Under the pieces are notes generated by a model, which had not been told where the DNA came from, made no database searches, and was given only the letters and a program-made list of their open reading frames with translations. A stretch of 64,000 bases of DNA from Botryosphaeria dothidea (Eukaryota; Ascomycota; Dothideomycetes; Botryosphaeriales; Botryosphaeriaceae), in NCBI GenBank assembly GCA_011503125.2, contig WWBZ02000011.1, positions 620,001 to 684,000 on the forward strand. Reading direction: 5' to 3'. This document shows, piece after piece, positions 1 through 12,591 of the stretch. Made by a program: the position numbers and the translations under genes. How positions within the stretch are numbered: the stretch's first letter is position 1; each line of letters begins with the position of its first letter.

Positions 1-968
1 CAACCAGGGCCAGGGCCAGCCAGGCCAGTGGTGATGCAGCATCTTCTTGTCTTCTCTTCTTTTTTCTTCGTCTTCTACGCGGCAGCCTTCAGGGCTCCTA
101 CTAAAACACTGGTCTGGAGGAAAGGAATACCCTTAGCCACACTCTTTGCGGGCGTCAGGAATAGTAGCTTCTGGCGCAGGATGGGGATTTCAAGAAGATT
201 GAGGATAAGGACTGGTCAGCTCTTCTATTTGCTTTGAAAGGACGGATCGAGGTACAACAGACACCGGAACTTGCATTTCTCTGCCCGTACCTAGGGATGA
301 TACCCCCATGGAATCATGCATATTGTCAGGGCTCTATTCAACGTCCGTTTGCACCAGTGACAGACAGGGCAGGCGGCAGCCAGTCAGATTGGGCGGCCCG
401 TCGGGCGGAGTCTCATGACCTCGCACGCAAAGGTCTAGTGGGAGCTACGGGGAGAGGCGGGAGGTCGCAAATGTAACACGTCGCACGGCAGTTGGCGTAC
501 TGCTAGCTAGGGCGACAAGGCTGGGGGGGCACAAGTAGCGCCGGTAAGGGGTCCAGGCGATTAAAGAAACGCGCCCCGCTGGGCATGCTCGGAGGTGAAG
601 GATCATGGCTCAGAAAAGGACCGCCTTGTTGCTCCGGCGAACTCTGCGGAAGCCAAAACGTCGGAAAATCATTTCATCAAACGCACACGACTCGGGCCAG
701 GGCACGTGACCGGGTGCCAGCCGCCAGCCGCTGCCCTACGGCGTGTGTGGGCCAACCGCGCCGGCGACAGTCAGCAGCCCAGATGCGACCCCGGCCGCCT
801 GGCAGCACCCCGCCACCCGCACGGGGGCCACACGAGCTTATCGCCTATCTTGATCAGCGCCGATGATATGATGCCCTCTTTACATGCCCACCACCGCAGC
901 GCCCTGCTGAGCGGTCGCCACCTCTCTTGCAGACTCCCACTGTGCATCCTGGTGCTAACGCGTCCACC
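1..968. other. Left-edge intergenic region, no gene recognised
   Basis: Only short overlapping reading frames without family resemblance are present. The GC-rich part just before 969 is probably promoter and 5' leader of the hydrolase gene. No tRNA or repeat was seen. Confidence 0.5.
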
Positions 969-3333
969 ATGAAAGCGCCCGCGACCGACGAGCGGCTGCC
1001 CGCCCGCCCACCCGCTTCCGTCCGGCCTGCGGCTGCCACACGCACCGCCCTGGCCCTCCTCGTTGTTCTGTATTTTGCCGTTGCCGCCTTCGACCGCCTG
1101 GTTGCCTTTGTGAGCTCCGAGCTGGAGCAGCGCGCTCGCGAGCAAGCCGGAGCAGCAGAAACACCAAGCTTCTCGTGGGATGCTGTAAGCCGTCCCTGCG
1201 GCCGTGGCCCTATGCATGGCCTGGCCTACCCAAGGACCCTGCTTTCGAGCCGTTGCGCTCTTGTGCTCTCCATCTTATCTGATTTTCCCCGCCTGTCCTT
1301 ACGTACTCACACGCCGCGCAGATTCCAACGATAAAACACCTCCAGTTTCAGCCATGCTACCGCGACTTCCGCTGTGCACGTGTCGAAATGCCGCTGGACT
1401 GGTGGAACGGCACCTTTCCCGACCGGTCCATCAGCCTGGCAGTAGCAATGCTCCCGGCAAAGGTTCCCGTCACTGACCCGCGCTACGGAGGCCCAATCCT
1501 GCTGAACCCGGGAGGCCCAGGCGGCCCTGGAGTCCTTCTTGTCGCCGAGAGGGGGCTCGCCATTCAAACCATCGTCGATTCACCCGTCGACCCAGGATCA
1601 GAGTCGCCGGCAAACTCCACTTCCAAATACTACGATATTGTTGGCTTTGATCCCCGCGGCATTGGGCAGACCAAGCCTGGCGCTCACTGCTTCCAGTCCG
1701 CTTCCATCAGGGAGTCATGGAACCTCCGACTGGACTCCCAAGGCATCCTGGGCAGCTCCGACGCTGTGCTTGGCCGGCGTTGGGCCATGGTCAATGCGCT
1801 TGGAGCATCGTGCGCAGAGTTGGCAGTGGAAGGCGACGTGAAACACTACGTCACCACCGCGTCAGTGGCTCGAGATATGCTGGAGCTTGCCGAACTCTTT
1901 GGTCAATATCGTGAGGCCGAAACTTGGCGTATACTGACTGAGAACGCGATCCAGAAGTGCGAGAAGCACGGCGTATGCGCCTCCCTGCAATTCCCCGAGA
2001 TCTACGTTCCCGGGACAGAGAAGCTCCAATACTGGGGTTTCTCCTACGGAACGCTACTTGGAAGCACTTTTGCCTCGATGTTCCCAGATCGCGTGGGGAG
2101 GTTAGTTTTGGATGGCGTCGTACACGGCTCAAACTATATGAAGACGCTTTGGTCGGACAACCTGCGTGATACGGAAAAGACGATGCAGACTTTTTACGAC
2201 CGCTGCGCTGAGGCCGGCCCAACCGCCTGCCCCCTCGCCGATCTCAATTCCACGGCGGCAGATATTGAGGCCAAAGCGCAAGCTGTGCTCACTAGGATGT
2301 ATCACAACCCTGTCCAGGTCAAAGGCGAGTTTCCGGAAGTAGTTACCTGGAGCGATGTCAGGCTCTTCATGTTCATGGCCTTGTATGAACCACTACATGC
2401 GTTCCCGCTCATGGCTGAAATGCTGGCTGCCATGGCTCGTGGAGACGAGGATGGGGAGATGGAACGATATCTAATGGGCAAGCATTTCTTTGCTTGTGCC
2501 GCCAAGGGTAACGAGACAGACATCGCGCAAGTAGATGGTGAAGCATCGATGGCCATCATGTGCAGTGACGGTGATGCACAGGACTATCTCGACATAGATG
2601 GTATGGAGGAGCACTGGCGCAAGCTTGATGCAATCTCCCCAACTGTAGGCGCTATGTGGGCTGGACACAGGATGAACTGCGCCGGCTGGAAGATCCGACC
2701 GCAGTACAGGTTTACGGATTACAAGGTGGAGTTTGGTGGGAACACGTCCAATCCGATACTGTGGGTTGGAAATACCGCAGACCCGGTCACGCCGCTTGTC
2801 AAGTAAGCACCTTGCATCCTTGCTTTCGGCCATTCTCCGAGACACTGTCACGCTATTTCACTACTCAGTTGGCTAACACCTTTTTTAGTGCACACAGAAT
2901 GAAGACGTTGTTTCCGGGATCGGAGGTTTTGGCGCAGAACTCCCCTGGTGTAAGTTTCCATTCCCGTCTTCCCTACCGGAGATGACACCGTTTCCCGTAG
3001 CGGGCACCACGTTGCATGATGAAGTGAAACTAACTGACTGACACTCAACAGCACTGTTCACTTGCCGCATTTTCTCCTTGCACTGTCGGGTACATCCGGA
3101 GTTATTTCAACAACGGCACTCTCCCTGCTCCAGACACTATGTGCGAGCCTGTCGAGATTCCCTTCGTCCACCCGAGCCGAGACCTGCATCTCCTGTCAGC
3201 AGACGACATCCGTGCAATGGATGCTCACCAAGGCTTGGGTCGCTCGTTTGCAAAGAACGCCTGGGGTCTAGGCAAGTCAATGCTGCCTCGGGGCGAGAGC
3301 GGATTGGTTATGAAGCTGCTCGCAGATGACTGA
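969..3333 (+). CDS. TAP-like alpha/beta hydrolase (peptidase S33 family), membrane-anchored
   Basis: Four exons: 969-1184, 1322-2802, 2889-2949, 3052-3333, giving 679 residues with every junction in phase and GT-AG introns. A single hydrophobic segment at about residues 24-44 follows a short Arg-rich N-terminus and no signal cleavage site is evident, so a type II membrane anchor is likely. The oxyanion-type motif NPGGPGG lies near residue 134. The nucleophile elbow GFSYG places the serine at about 313. The charge-relay Asp is probably in the motif NTADPVTP, and the His in GHCS at the exon 3/4 junction, followed by the C-terminal TAP domain. Family members are tripeptidyl or prolyl aminopeptidase-like hydrolases. 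The substrate here is unknown. The start is the first in-frame ATG. The next gene lies 0.84 kb downstream on the same strand. Confidence 0.88.
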
Positions 3334-4176
3334 ATCAAGACGTGGTGCATGAGCTGAATGTGAATATTATGTCAGGGATCATGAAATTCAGATGACTGTG
3401 GATACCAGAGCGTCAATACTGCTCGACTGATTAGATGCTTTAGATAGCTTATTAGCGATACTTTCGGTTACTTTTGGGATTGGTTAGATCAGGTGCGTCT
3501 GATGACTATCTAGACGCAGGTGTCTCTCGGTTCCTACTTACTTTCTTGTTACTGGTACTTACATTGATGACGGTGAATGATCAGCTGCGACAAGAGGTAT
3601 CCGGACAGGTTCGCAGTTCAGTGGACATTACTCGCGCACTCTAGAGATATCTTCACGTTTTCGTTGTCTCTTTACAAAGGCTACTCAGGACACATCAGTG
3701 TCTTCTCATCGTAAATTGACTCCTACTCTATACCTCCAGTGCGATGAAACCATCTACTCGAAGTGCAGGAAATACTGGGAAGCCCTTGGTCAGCCTTCCG
3801 AAATGGTCTAAGAACCATCCAAAACAGGAAATAAAACGCCAGGGCCCGCGCCATGCTGGACACCGAACGTCAGCACGATTCCTTCGCATACGACGTCTCC
3901 CGTTCTCCATAGAATTGCATTGCTTCTTGCGTTTTGCGCCACGCCTGCCGTGCGGAACCCAGACGCGCGACAAGGCTCCAGCTCGACTTATCTCTGGCCC
4001 CTCTCGGGCCGCGGGCTTCGTGGCAATCGCGATCGCGCGCAGGCATGTGACGGACCGTCGGTGTCAATTGCATCATAAACCTTTCCCCCCATGTCGTCCC
4101 ACCACCCCTCGCGCGACCTCCACAACAACCCATCACCGGTCCGATAGTAACAATAAGCAGCCACAACCCAACCACC
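3334..4176. other. Intergenic region between the hydrolase and the dehydrogenase
   Basis: This holds the 3' flank of the hydrolase and the promoter of the dehydrogenase. The last 100 bases before 4177 are C/A-rich, as is common in fungal 5' leaders. No gene was seen. Confidence 0.5.
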
Positions 4177-5517
4177 ATGTTTCAACGAGCGAAGAACATC
4201 CTTTCTCAATCTGCCTTCATCGCCAACCCGCCATTCACCGAGAAAGAGCTTCCGGATCAGCGCGGCAAGGTAATGCACCCATTGCATGCAAGCTTATCAA
4301 AAACCATCGCATTCCATTTCCCAATCAGATGGATCGCCCGCCATCCTAGCACGATAGGGGTTGAGAAGAAGAAGAAGAATGCTCATTGAATGCGTTGTGC
4401 GCAGGTCCACATCGTGACAGGCGGCTACTCGGGCGTCGGCCTCGAGCTGGTCAAGATCCTGTACGCCGCCAACGCGACCGTCTACGTGGCAGGCCGCAGC
4501 GCCGACAAGGCCAACAAGGCCATCGAGGCCGTCAAGCACGCGCATCCCGAGGGGAGCACCGGAGGGCGCGTCGAGTTCTTGCAGCTGGACCTGGCGCACC
4601 TGGCCTCGGTCAAGAAAAGCGCCGACGAGTTCGCCGCCAGGGAGCAGCGGCTGGACGTGCTGACGAACAATGCGGGCGTGATGTTCCCGCCGAAGGGGAG
4701 CAAGTCGGAGGAGGTATGTGTTTTGCTCGCTTATATCCCTCTGCTCCACGATGGCGAGATGGGAACCGACGAGCTCACGCCCCAGACAGGGCCACGAACT
4801 CCAAATGGGCACCAACTGCCTCGGCCCCTTCCTCTTCACCCAGCTGCTCCTGCCCCTCCTCCGCAAGACGGCCGCCACGTCACCGCCCGGCTCCGTACGC
4901 GTCACGTGGGCCGCGTCCGTGGCCATCGACCTGCTGTCGCCCGCCCACGGCGTCGACCTGGACGAGGCCAATGGCGGTGCCCCCAAGGTGCTGGGTACGC
5001 CCCAGCAGAACTACGGTCAGAGCAAGTCCGGGAACGTGTTGCTGGGAACGGAGTTTGCGAGGAAGTATCGGGATGATGGGATCGTTAGTGCTGTGAGTAC
5101 TGAGTAGCTTATGATAGCGTGAGTGTTATGGTGCTGACGCGTGAGGGTAGTCGTGGAATCCGGGAAACTTGTATACGGAGCTGTATAGGCATACCGGTGC
5201 CGTTGAGCGCGTTGTTGCTGTGAGTATTTCCCTCCACGTGCCCGTATGATTTGACGCTTGTGAAGCTTACTCACATAATTCTCGAATAGCGGTCCATGCT
5301 CTATCCTTCAATCAAAGGTGCCTACACGGAGCTCTACGCCGGCTGGTCTCCGGATATCAGCATGGAGAACAGCGGTTGCCTAGTCGTTCCTTGGGGCCGC
5401 ATTCAGACGCCGAGAGCCGGGATCGAGGAGGGAATCAAACGGAAAGATGAGGGTGGATTGGGTATTGCGGAGAAGTTTTGGGAGTGGTGCGAGAAGGAGA
5501 CGAAGGCGTACATGTGA
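4177..5517 (+). CDS. Short-chain dehydrogenase/reductase (retinol dehydrogenase/WWOX-like)
   Basis: Five exons: 4177-4269, 4405-4713, 4790-5092, 5151-5219, 5290-5517, giving 333 residues. The NAD(P)-binding glycine motif TGGYSGVG is at residues 36-43, with intron 1 placed just before this strand. NNAG is at 119-122, a serine in AAS at about 177, and the catalytic pair Y209 and K213 in NYGQSK. The PGN motif that typically follows the active site opens exon 4. These are all the hallmarks of a classical SDR. The closest general type is the fungal retinol-dehydrogenase-like group, which oxidises or reduces small hydrophobic alcohols and ketones. The substrate cannot be told from sequence. There is no targeting peptide or obvious membrane span. 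All introns are 57-135 bases with standard donors. Confidence 0.9.
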
Positions 5518-8500
5518 AAGATTTCCTAGCCTACGATGAAGTGGAGCGAAGACTGGTGGTGGGCACATGATAAGGTGAGTCGGTGGGCTGTAAGTGCTGT
5601 TTGCTTTTCCTTTTCCTGGCCACATGATTCCCCTCAGTCTGGTTTTTAGTATCAACGATTTCATGCTTAATTCAATCCCATTAAGCGACTCGTGGCTCTC
5701 TGTCCACGAAGTAGTCCGGGAACTCTGGTTTGAATAATTTGAAAACAGTGCGGAGCACTACGATACACCTCTGAACTTTTTCATGTTCAATTTGGAGACA
5801 GGAAGCAGCAACAACAGATACAGCAACATACTGTTGTGTCAGGAGAAGAAATCAGCAGCTTGAGGATACTCGGTGTTTTTGGGGGAGTGCTGGACCCTAT
5901 CTTTCGAGAGCCTTCGCGGTAATCCAAGCCGGAGGAGCATCGCGGATTTCAAACAGTGGACATAATTAATTAAGACTAATACAGCAGTTCAACACTATGG
6001 TTACGCCTGGTTTGCCATCTTCACTGATCTCAAAATTTGCAAAAAAATCTCCAATGGATTCTGGATACGCATTTGACTCAGGAAAATGAAATGGCGGCGC
6101 CGAACGGTTATTACTTCCAGCAGAAGGAAGTTTCGTATAGCGCGCATGGCTAAATCAAATTGCGGTCTTCCCATAGAGGCTAGAGAGAAACCAAATTAGG
6201 TGAGAGCCTTTTTTTGTAAAAGTAACCTAAAGCCTTCTGTTTGTTTTGGTGGGCCTGACTTGCAGAACCGCATGATGGCGTATGCTCATCGGCGGTCAGC
6301 TGCGCTACTGGCGCTACAAAGAGGCTTTCGTGGCATAAAAACGCGGATTCTTGTTATTGAAACTCTATCTTCGAGAAAACCGAGTCTTATTTCGAGGAAC
6401 GATTCCTAAGGAAAACAGAACTCCCGACTGGTTCTACCGCTCCTTCGCCTTTCTCTCCTTGGTCTCTTCGGACGCCTTTTCGCACTAAATTGCCTATGAC
6501 ACAGAAGTACAGCAGTCCCCAACAGAGGTGGCTATTACTAGATGAGGTAAATGCTGCAGATATTCAATCGGTAGTGTTGACTCAAGGCGTAGGCGCCGCC
6601 AGGGAGAAACTAAATGATTCCACCAAGCCTGCAGCGACTTAAAGTGTACAACGTCTTGTACTTGGTCAAGTAAAGTCTCTCATCAGATGACTCCAAAACG
6701 GATCTTGTATCTCCAGCCGACAGGAAAGAAACAAGAACGCTTGTACGATATATTGGTGAGAATGTCGGGGGCTTTAAGAAGTGTGCGGAGAACAGCGACC
6801 ATGTGAGCACGGGAGTTCGGGTAAGCTTTAAGCTTTTTTGGACGTGCAGCTGATATCATTGCAAGTACCGCTGAAGGCTTGAATTGCTGGGATGCATGAC
6901 GCGTGGTGAATCAGCGGTCTGCGGCGGGAATAAAATCTGCGGAATCCGGTGCTCCGGATTTTTTAATGGGCTTCTCCTCATTTCCAGTCTGTACTGGTCC
7001 GCTGCTTTGCTGATGAACTCGTGGTCATGGATGAGGCTCTAGCATTTGAACGATGGGGACTATAAATAGCACGTAGCTGGAGCTTTCGTGAGGCATAAAG
7101 GTGAGGTTAAAGTTCGCTTCCATGTCATTGAGTACAATGGCGGGAGAATGAGGAGCGGCTGGTTCCCCAAGTATGTACCGGCAGACTAATAAAACTGATT
7201 TTGCTTCTCTGTGGCCTGGTCAGGGTTCTCTCGTAACCGTCGAGCGCGATCCGTGACAGACTGCAGTCAAAGTCACTGAGGCTGGCAGATTTCCGTCGAA
7301 CTTTGATGAGCAGAATCGGTCCTGTAAAATGGTGCGTGCCAATTTCTCGGATTATTAAACCCGAATGGGAGGGCATGGTCCGGTAATTTGAATCAGCGAG
7401 CAGCACCAGTTCGTGCTGGTGGGGAGCAGCAGAATTTGTACGGATGCAAAATGTGATAGTAGATTTCGGCATCTCTCTAAACGCAATGTATTTACATACC
7501 TCTATTTAATTCCCTACAAGACCATGGGAAGAATTGGCTCAATTGATTCCGCTACACAGTAGCTCTATGCTTACATATTGGACAGACAACATTCTAATTT
7601 CATCTTGGTTTGCTTTTGCTTCGAGCTCTCTGGCATACGTCGTTGTCGGAGGCAATGAGTTCTCCTTGTTGTATTTCTCCATCGAAAAAGATATGCCGGA
7701 ATCTCTCACGGATGATAAGAAGAACCATCGGAGATCTCCAATGCTGTGCATAGCCACCATTACCAGGAATCACCATTCAGGCCTCCTTGTTCCAGAAGCA
7801 CAACCCCAGTAAAGACTTCAGCGAAGAAACGACGACGGAGAAAGATAAGTCAACCGGCTCCCAGCTGCTTGACAAATGCAGCGTGTGAGCACCTCGCTAA
7901 GCCCCATATCATAGACGGAGTCCTGCAGAGTTCCGAAACACAGAAACTCTCCAGCTCAACCACGACTCTTCAAAGCAGCCCAGGCCGTCCGGCGTATGCC
8001 AGACCCATGAGATCAACCTTCTGATGACCGTTTGAGCCGCTCGCCTCCGCGTGACGCGGCGTGCCCACATGGAACGCACGCACGCACGTGTCCGGAGAGG
8101 AATCTGGACTCTTTCGAGCAGCACATAAAAGCGCCTCTGGGCTTCTGGATCCTCTGAGTTTTCTTTTCCGACAGTGTGTGTCTATGAATGGTCCCTGACA
8201 GGTCCATAAACGACTTCATCGACTGCGTGCACAATTGCTTTCTAGAGCAACTTTATTGTTGCGCTTGTGGTTCGCAGTATCTTCTTTCCACGTCACACTC
8301 TGATGCTGGGAACAAGCCCACAGATTCTTGGGCAGGCAATAAGAGTGACTGGCACCGAGAGGCATCAAGATGACACTTGGCTGCGGCTCACCAATGGCGA
8401 CCGTGAGACGTCATCAACACCAAGCCAACATGCCGAGCGCTCGTAAAGCTTTTGGCATGTGGAGTCCAGAAAAGGGCGCCGCCGAAATTGCAACTCGAAT

Positions 8501-10530
8501 ACGCAATCAAACGGGCAGTGAAATTGATGCGATTGGGGACCAGAGAAGTGAGACGCCGAGGAGGATCGGATTCCAGGCAAGGAAGAAGGATCTGCAAGAT
8601 AAATGAAAAAAAAAGCACGAAGATCGAATAAAGAAACCCTGACCCTCGTACCTGCCTCGCAGAACCCACACACGTGCAGGACACGGGCACGGCAGAACGC
8701 GCGAGCGAACGACCGACCGACCCCCCCCCCCCAAAAAAAAAAAAGAAATACGAGCCTCGCGTTTGTGCAACGATGTCCGGACACGAGTGTCGATCTCGAA
8801 TCCCTTCGCGTGTGTAACCTCACAACTCCCATGAGAGGGAAAGGACCCTCGCACCGTTACACGCACGTCGTCCGCATGGGGAGCCCTGGCCGGGGTGAAT
8901 CCTTTCCGCTGCCGCCAGCCGTGTTCTTCGGCCAAGGGGGACCCGGCTCTCCTTGTCTGTCTGTCTTTCTCTGCCTCCCACTCTCAGTCTCTCCCACAGC
9001 CGCATCGAGCTCCATGCGCGAAGCCTCAAAAGCTGAAAGAGGCCGAAAAAAGTAGGTCGATCGCGGGAGACTGCAGCATAGAAACAAGAACCCATGATTC
9101 CCATCCATACCAGAAGAGACTGCGCCCGCATAGGCCCAAAAGGAGGGGAACAAAGACCCAGCATCCTCTCAGGGGAAGAGTAGTCTCGTCCCGGCCCCCA
9201 TCCTTCGCTGATCATTATCCCTCCAGCGGGCGGGTTGCTTGTTACGTGCGAAGTCCATAAACCCACGAGGCAGCTACTGCAAAAGGTAGGGTGCGCCACA
9301 TTGGCATCGGCTGAACCATCTTCCCACCTCAGCTCTATGCAAAACAATGCACAGAGAAACACAGGAGAAAACATAACCCCCGTCAGCGAGCATGAAAAAT
9401 GAAAATCCCACAGACGACACAGCCAGCAAAGCATTCTCCAAGCCTCTCTGACTTGCATAGTCCTCAATGCGCACGTACGCACGCACTTGAATTGGCCACG
9501 AGGCGGCCGCTCTGAGGAAAAACCGTTTCCGCATGTCTCAGTATCAGGTGGGCCGCTGCAAAGATTTCCGTTCGAAAAATCAGCCGCGGCGGGAAAGGGT
9601 TCGCATTCGAAACCAACGGCCACAGATCGAAGCAGAGACTGCGCGCCCAGGTCTCAGGATCAGGAGACTTGAGCACATATGAGGGGAACACAGCATAACA
9701 AAACGCTGATATGAGAAAAGTTCAAAAAGAACATGGTATTATATCAGATTGACGGCAGAAAGACAGAAAACATGTACAGTCCAAATAATCCTTTCTCAAA
9801 TTCCCCCGGTCACAGGGTATACGGGGGCCACAAAAAGAAAAACCGATGATTAAGCACCGTCAACGACAGGCCATGCGATGAGGATAAGAAAACCGAGAAA
9901 ATGACGGGACAATTTCCGAGAGGGAAAGGCAAGATCCTCAAGTACGTTGTAGGAAGGGAAAGAAACAGTAAACAATTAGTCACACGAACGAAAAGTCCAA
10001 CGACTTTCCAAGGTATCTGACAAGTGAAAACAAAGAAGGCCTAAAATGGAACGAAGACATTCCACACAACGGCTTAACGACAAGAAGGGTACAAGCCAAA
10101 GAAATTATCCCTGAGACCTGAGATCGGTGGGACCATGTCCTTGAAAGCGCTGCAAGCAAACGGCTTCCAGCCGCAAAATTCAGCCAAGTAAGAAAAAAGC
10201 GCAAAATAACGCCACCATGCTGTTCACACGTGGTGGCTCTTCGACACAAGGGGAGCCGCCCGAAAAGAGAAAGAAAGGAGAAAGCAAAGGACAAGCGTTC
10301 GCTTCCAAGTAATGAAAAGAGATTTGCCACACCACGTTTCGCTACGTCTCGGTCGTTGTTCGTCATCGCTGCGTGAAGTGAAGAGGTTCCCGACCCCGGA
10401 TGAAGTAGTTGATGCAGTGATAAGACAGATACAATGTGTCGCGGGCGCATGGCGAATATGACGCTCCTGTGGAATGGAGCATGTAGATGGTAAAAATACT
10501 GGAGACGGAGCATGGAAATGAGGCCGACGT
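5518..10530. other. Gene-poor 5-kb intergenic region
   Basis: No reading frame here resembles a known family, and none can be spliced into a convincing gene by eye. The interval holds the 3' flanks of two convergent genes (SDR on plus, WD40 on minus). It includes a C12A12 homopolymer junction at 8721-8744, a short GCAC microsatellite near 8072, and a long purine/pyrimidine-skewed stretch around 8600-9000. It may contain long UTRs or noncoding transcripts. Confidence 0.45.
8721..8744. repeat. C12A12 homopolymer junction
   Basis: Twelve C (8721-8732) are followed directly by twelve A (8733-8744), preceded by three GACC-like units. It is a low-complexity tract, with no coding role seen. Confidence 0.9.
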
Positions 10531-12591
10531 CTACACGACGAGATCACCCAATCCTAATCCTCTTCTCCTGCGAGCTCTGGAGGCCATCTTTGTCCGCGCG
10601 TCTGCGTCCAAGTTGAGATCGGTCGCCCACTCCATCTGGCTGTGGTCAACTGCGCTCCCCAGCCGTCTGGCAGCGGAATTCAACCCACCTCGCTCGCGTC
10701 GACGCACGTCTTGCTCCGTAAGGACACCGTTGCGCTCGCCCCAGCTGGCGCGTTCGAACTCCATGATACCGCCAAACTTGCTGTCGCTATTGGCCACGAA
10801 GAAGCTGGATCCATCCGGGACGAAGCTGACACCACTGACAGAGCCGAAGAAGTCGAGCGTCTGGGCACGGTCAAATGTTTGCGCGTCGATGACGCTCACA
10901 ACATCATCCGCTTCAGCTGACAGCAGGACACGCCGTCCACCTCCGACAGGGCTGAAGTGTAAGCTGCGAGGGCAAGCCATGGTAGAGGCGATAATGGACA
11001 GTGGGTGCCGCCACCAACGCGCATCGTATATCACGACCTTGGAGTCCTGGGCACCGGTGGCAAGATGGATGCCATCGTCAGCCCACGCGCACGCAAAGGT
11101 GTGTTCCTCATGGGCTGGGAGGCGTTCGAAGGGACGCCCGGTTTCAGCGTCTGTGATGAGCGTTTCGTGAAAGTCGCCGACGACCATGCGCATGCGGCCG
11201 TTTGGCGAGGTGGCGGAACAGTTGATGGCTTCTTCGTACCCAAAATCGTAAATGAAGCGGTTAGTGGTGCAGTCCAGAATCCGAAGGCGCTTATCGTTCG
11301 ACGAAAACGCTGCCATACTGCCGCCCGTACTACGGTTGGCAAACGTATGCACGTGGTTTGTAATGCCGTTTGGCTCGTGCGTAATGAAGCCCTGGGTGGG
11401 TTTGCTGCCGTATTCCGACTGCAAGTCGACGAGTGCGTATTCCCCGTGGAAGCCACCAGCGATAAGAATATTCTCCGATGCAGTCATGGATGTGATGTCG
11501 AACGTGGCAGAATGCAGGGAATCGAAGTGGGACCGGGTCAGATCCATGACACAACTCGTTGAGGTGCCCAGAGAATCGGTGCGCATAACTCTCGACCTGC
11601 CGGCATAGAAGATGTCGTTCCGTGAAGTTGTTGCAACAAGATTACGCAGTTGGAAATGGGCTATCAAAGCTTGGTGGTTGGTGTTCATCCTGCGAAAGCG
11701 GAAATAGTTCTCAGTGTTGGGGAGTTTCCTCGCCATCCTGGGTGGAAGAACACCAATTCTGCCCACGGAAACCTGATAAAGCCGGGTGCGAGCATCTCTG
11801 GCGGCGTCCCGAACTGTGTCGAGCCTGTCCCAGTCGATGCCTTGGATGTCGTATCGATTACCCTGGAGATCTTCTCTTGATATTGAACGGGGGCGACCCC
11901 AGTGTTTTACTTTCGAAGCTTCCGGACCGACTTTGCTCAGGCCGTACTCTGGAATTCCGCCGGCGACTCTCCAGGTGTCCATGAATTTGCAGATATCCGA
12001 CTTGAAGTTGTAATCATCAACGGATGGCGTGTTAACCTCGAAGTCTTCCCAATACGGTGGAATGGCAAACTGCGAGTTGCCGAGGCTGAAGGATGCAGGT
12101 TGAAGGTTCATAGGAATATACGGGGGTGATACGCCACTGCCAGTGCCGGCTAAGGATGTCACTGTCAGCAATCCTCCCTGGACGGTGTAGGTGGGAGCCC
12201 AGATGGACTCTCCCTCGTTAACGACTGACGATGAGACATCGTCCATGGGTCCTTGGGGCGCTGAAGATGGTAGCTGCGAGAGAGGGGAGAGGGAAGAATG
12301 CTGGGGAGCCAAGTCGAAGCCCAGGTAGGCTTCACCAGACGGGATGGGTACGCCGCCGGGCTGGGTGTCCTCCATATCAGAGTCGCTGCCGTCGAGCATG
12401 GCGTCCATATCTTGCTCGTTGTCGGCGTGGTATGCGGAATCCTGGGGGGTCGGGCCCGCGGGAAAGAGGGAGGAGGGAGGGTTTATGCGGTAGAAGGCAG
12501 GGTGGGTAGGGTTCGGCGGTAATGCGGGTTGGGAAGCAGGGTGGTTCTGCACGTCGGCCGGTAGGAAGATGTCATCTCCAGCGCTGGCCAT
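10531..12591 (-). CDS. WD40-repeat protein, DUF2415-type
   Basis: An uninterrupted reading frame of 686 residues with no intron. The first 180 residues are Pro/Ser/Asp-rich and probably disordered. From about residue 290 to 640 there are repeated beta-propeller-like segments such as NILIAGGFHGEYALVDL and HLATGAQDSKVVIYD. The segment around residues 537-610 (RSLHFSPVG to FGGIMEFERA) resembles the short DUF2415 region found at the end of a fungal WD40 family related to S. pombe SPBC2A9.03. A basic patch RARRRR lies near the C-terminus and could act as a nuclear signal. Molecular function is unknown; a scaffold role is the usual inference for WD40 proteins. The start is the first in-frame ATG. 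Confidence 0.85.
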   Translation of the reverse strand: MASAGDDIFLPADVQNHPASQPALPPNPTHPAFYRINPPSSLFPAGPTPQDSAYHADNEQDMDAMLDGSDSDMEDTQPGGVPIPSGEAYLGFDLAPQHSSLSPLSQLPSSAPQGPMDDVSSSVVNEGESIWAPTYTVQGGLLTVTSLAGTGSGVSPPYIPMNLQPASFSLGNSQFAIPPYWEDFEVNTPSVDDYNFKSDICKFMDTWRVAGGIPEYGLSKVGPEASKVKHWGRPRSISREDLQGNRYDIQGIDWDRLDTVRDAARDARTRLYQVSVGRIGVLPPRMARKLPNTENYFRFRRMNTNHQALIAHFQLRNLVATTSRNDIFYAGRSRVMRTDSLGTSTSCVMDLTRSHFDSLHSATFDITSMTASENILIAGGFHGEYALVDLQSEYGSKPTQGFITHEPNGITNHVHTFANRSTGGSMAAFSSNDKRLRILDCTTNRFIYDFGYEEAINCSATSPNGRMRMVVGDFHETLITDAETGRPFERLPAHEEHTFACAWADDGIHLATGAQDSKVVIYDARWWRHPLSIIASTMACPRSLHFSPVGGGRRVLLSAEADDVVSVIDAQTFDRAQTLDFFGSVSGVSFVPDGSSFFVANSDSKFGGIMEFERASWGERNGVLTEQDVRRRERGGLNSAARRLGSAVDHSQMEWATDLNLDADARTKMASRARRRRGLGLGDLVV

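Noticed and set aside
8365..8935. Overlapping minus-strand open frames rich in Phe and Arg
   Set aside because: They run through the C12A12 tract, which reads as homopolymeric residues, and have no family resemblance.
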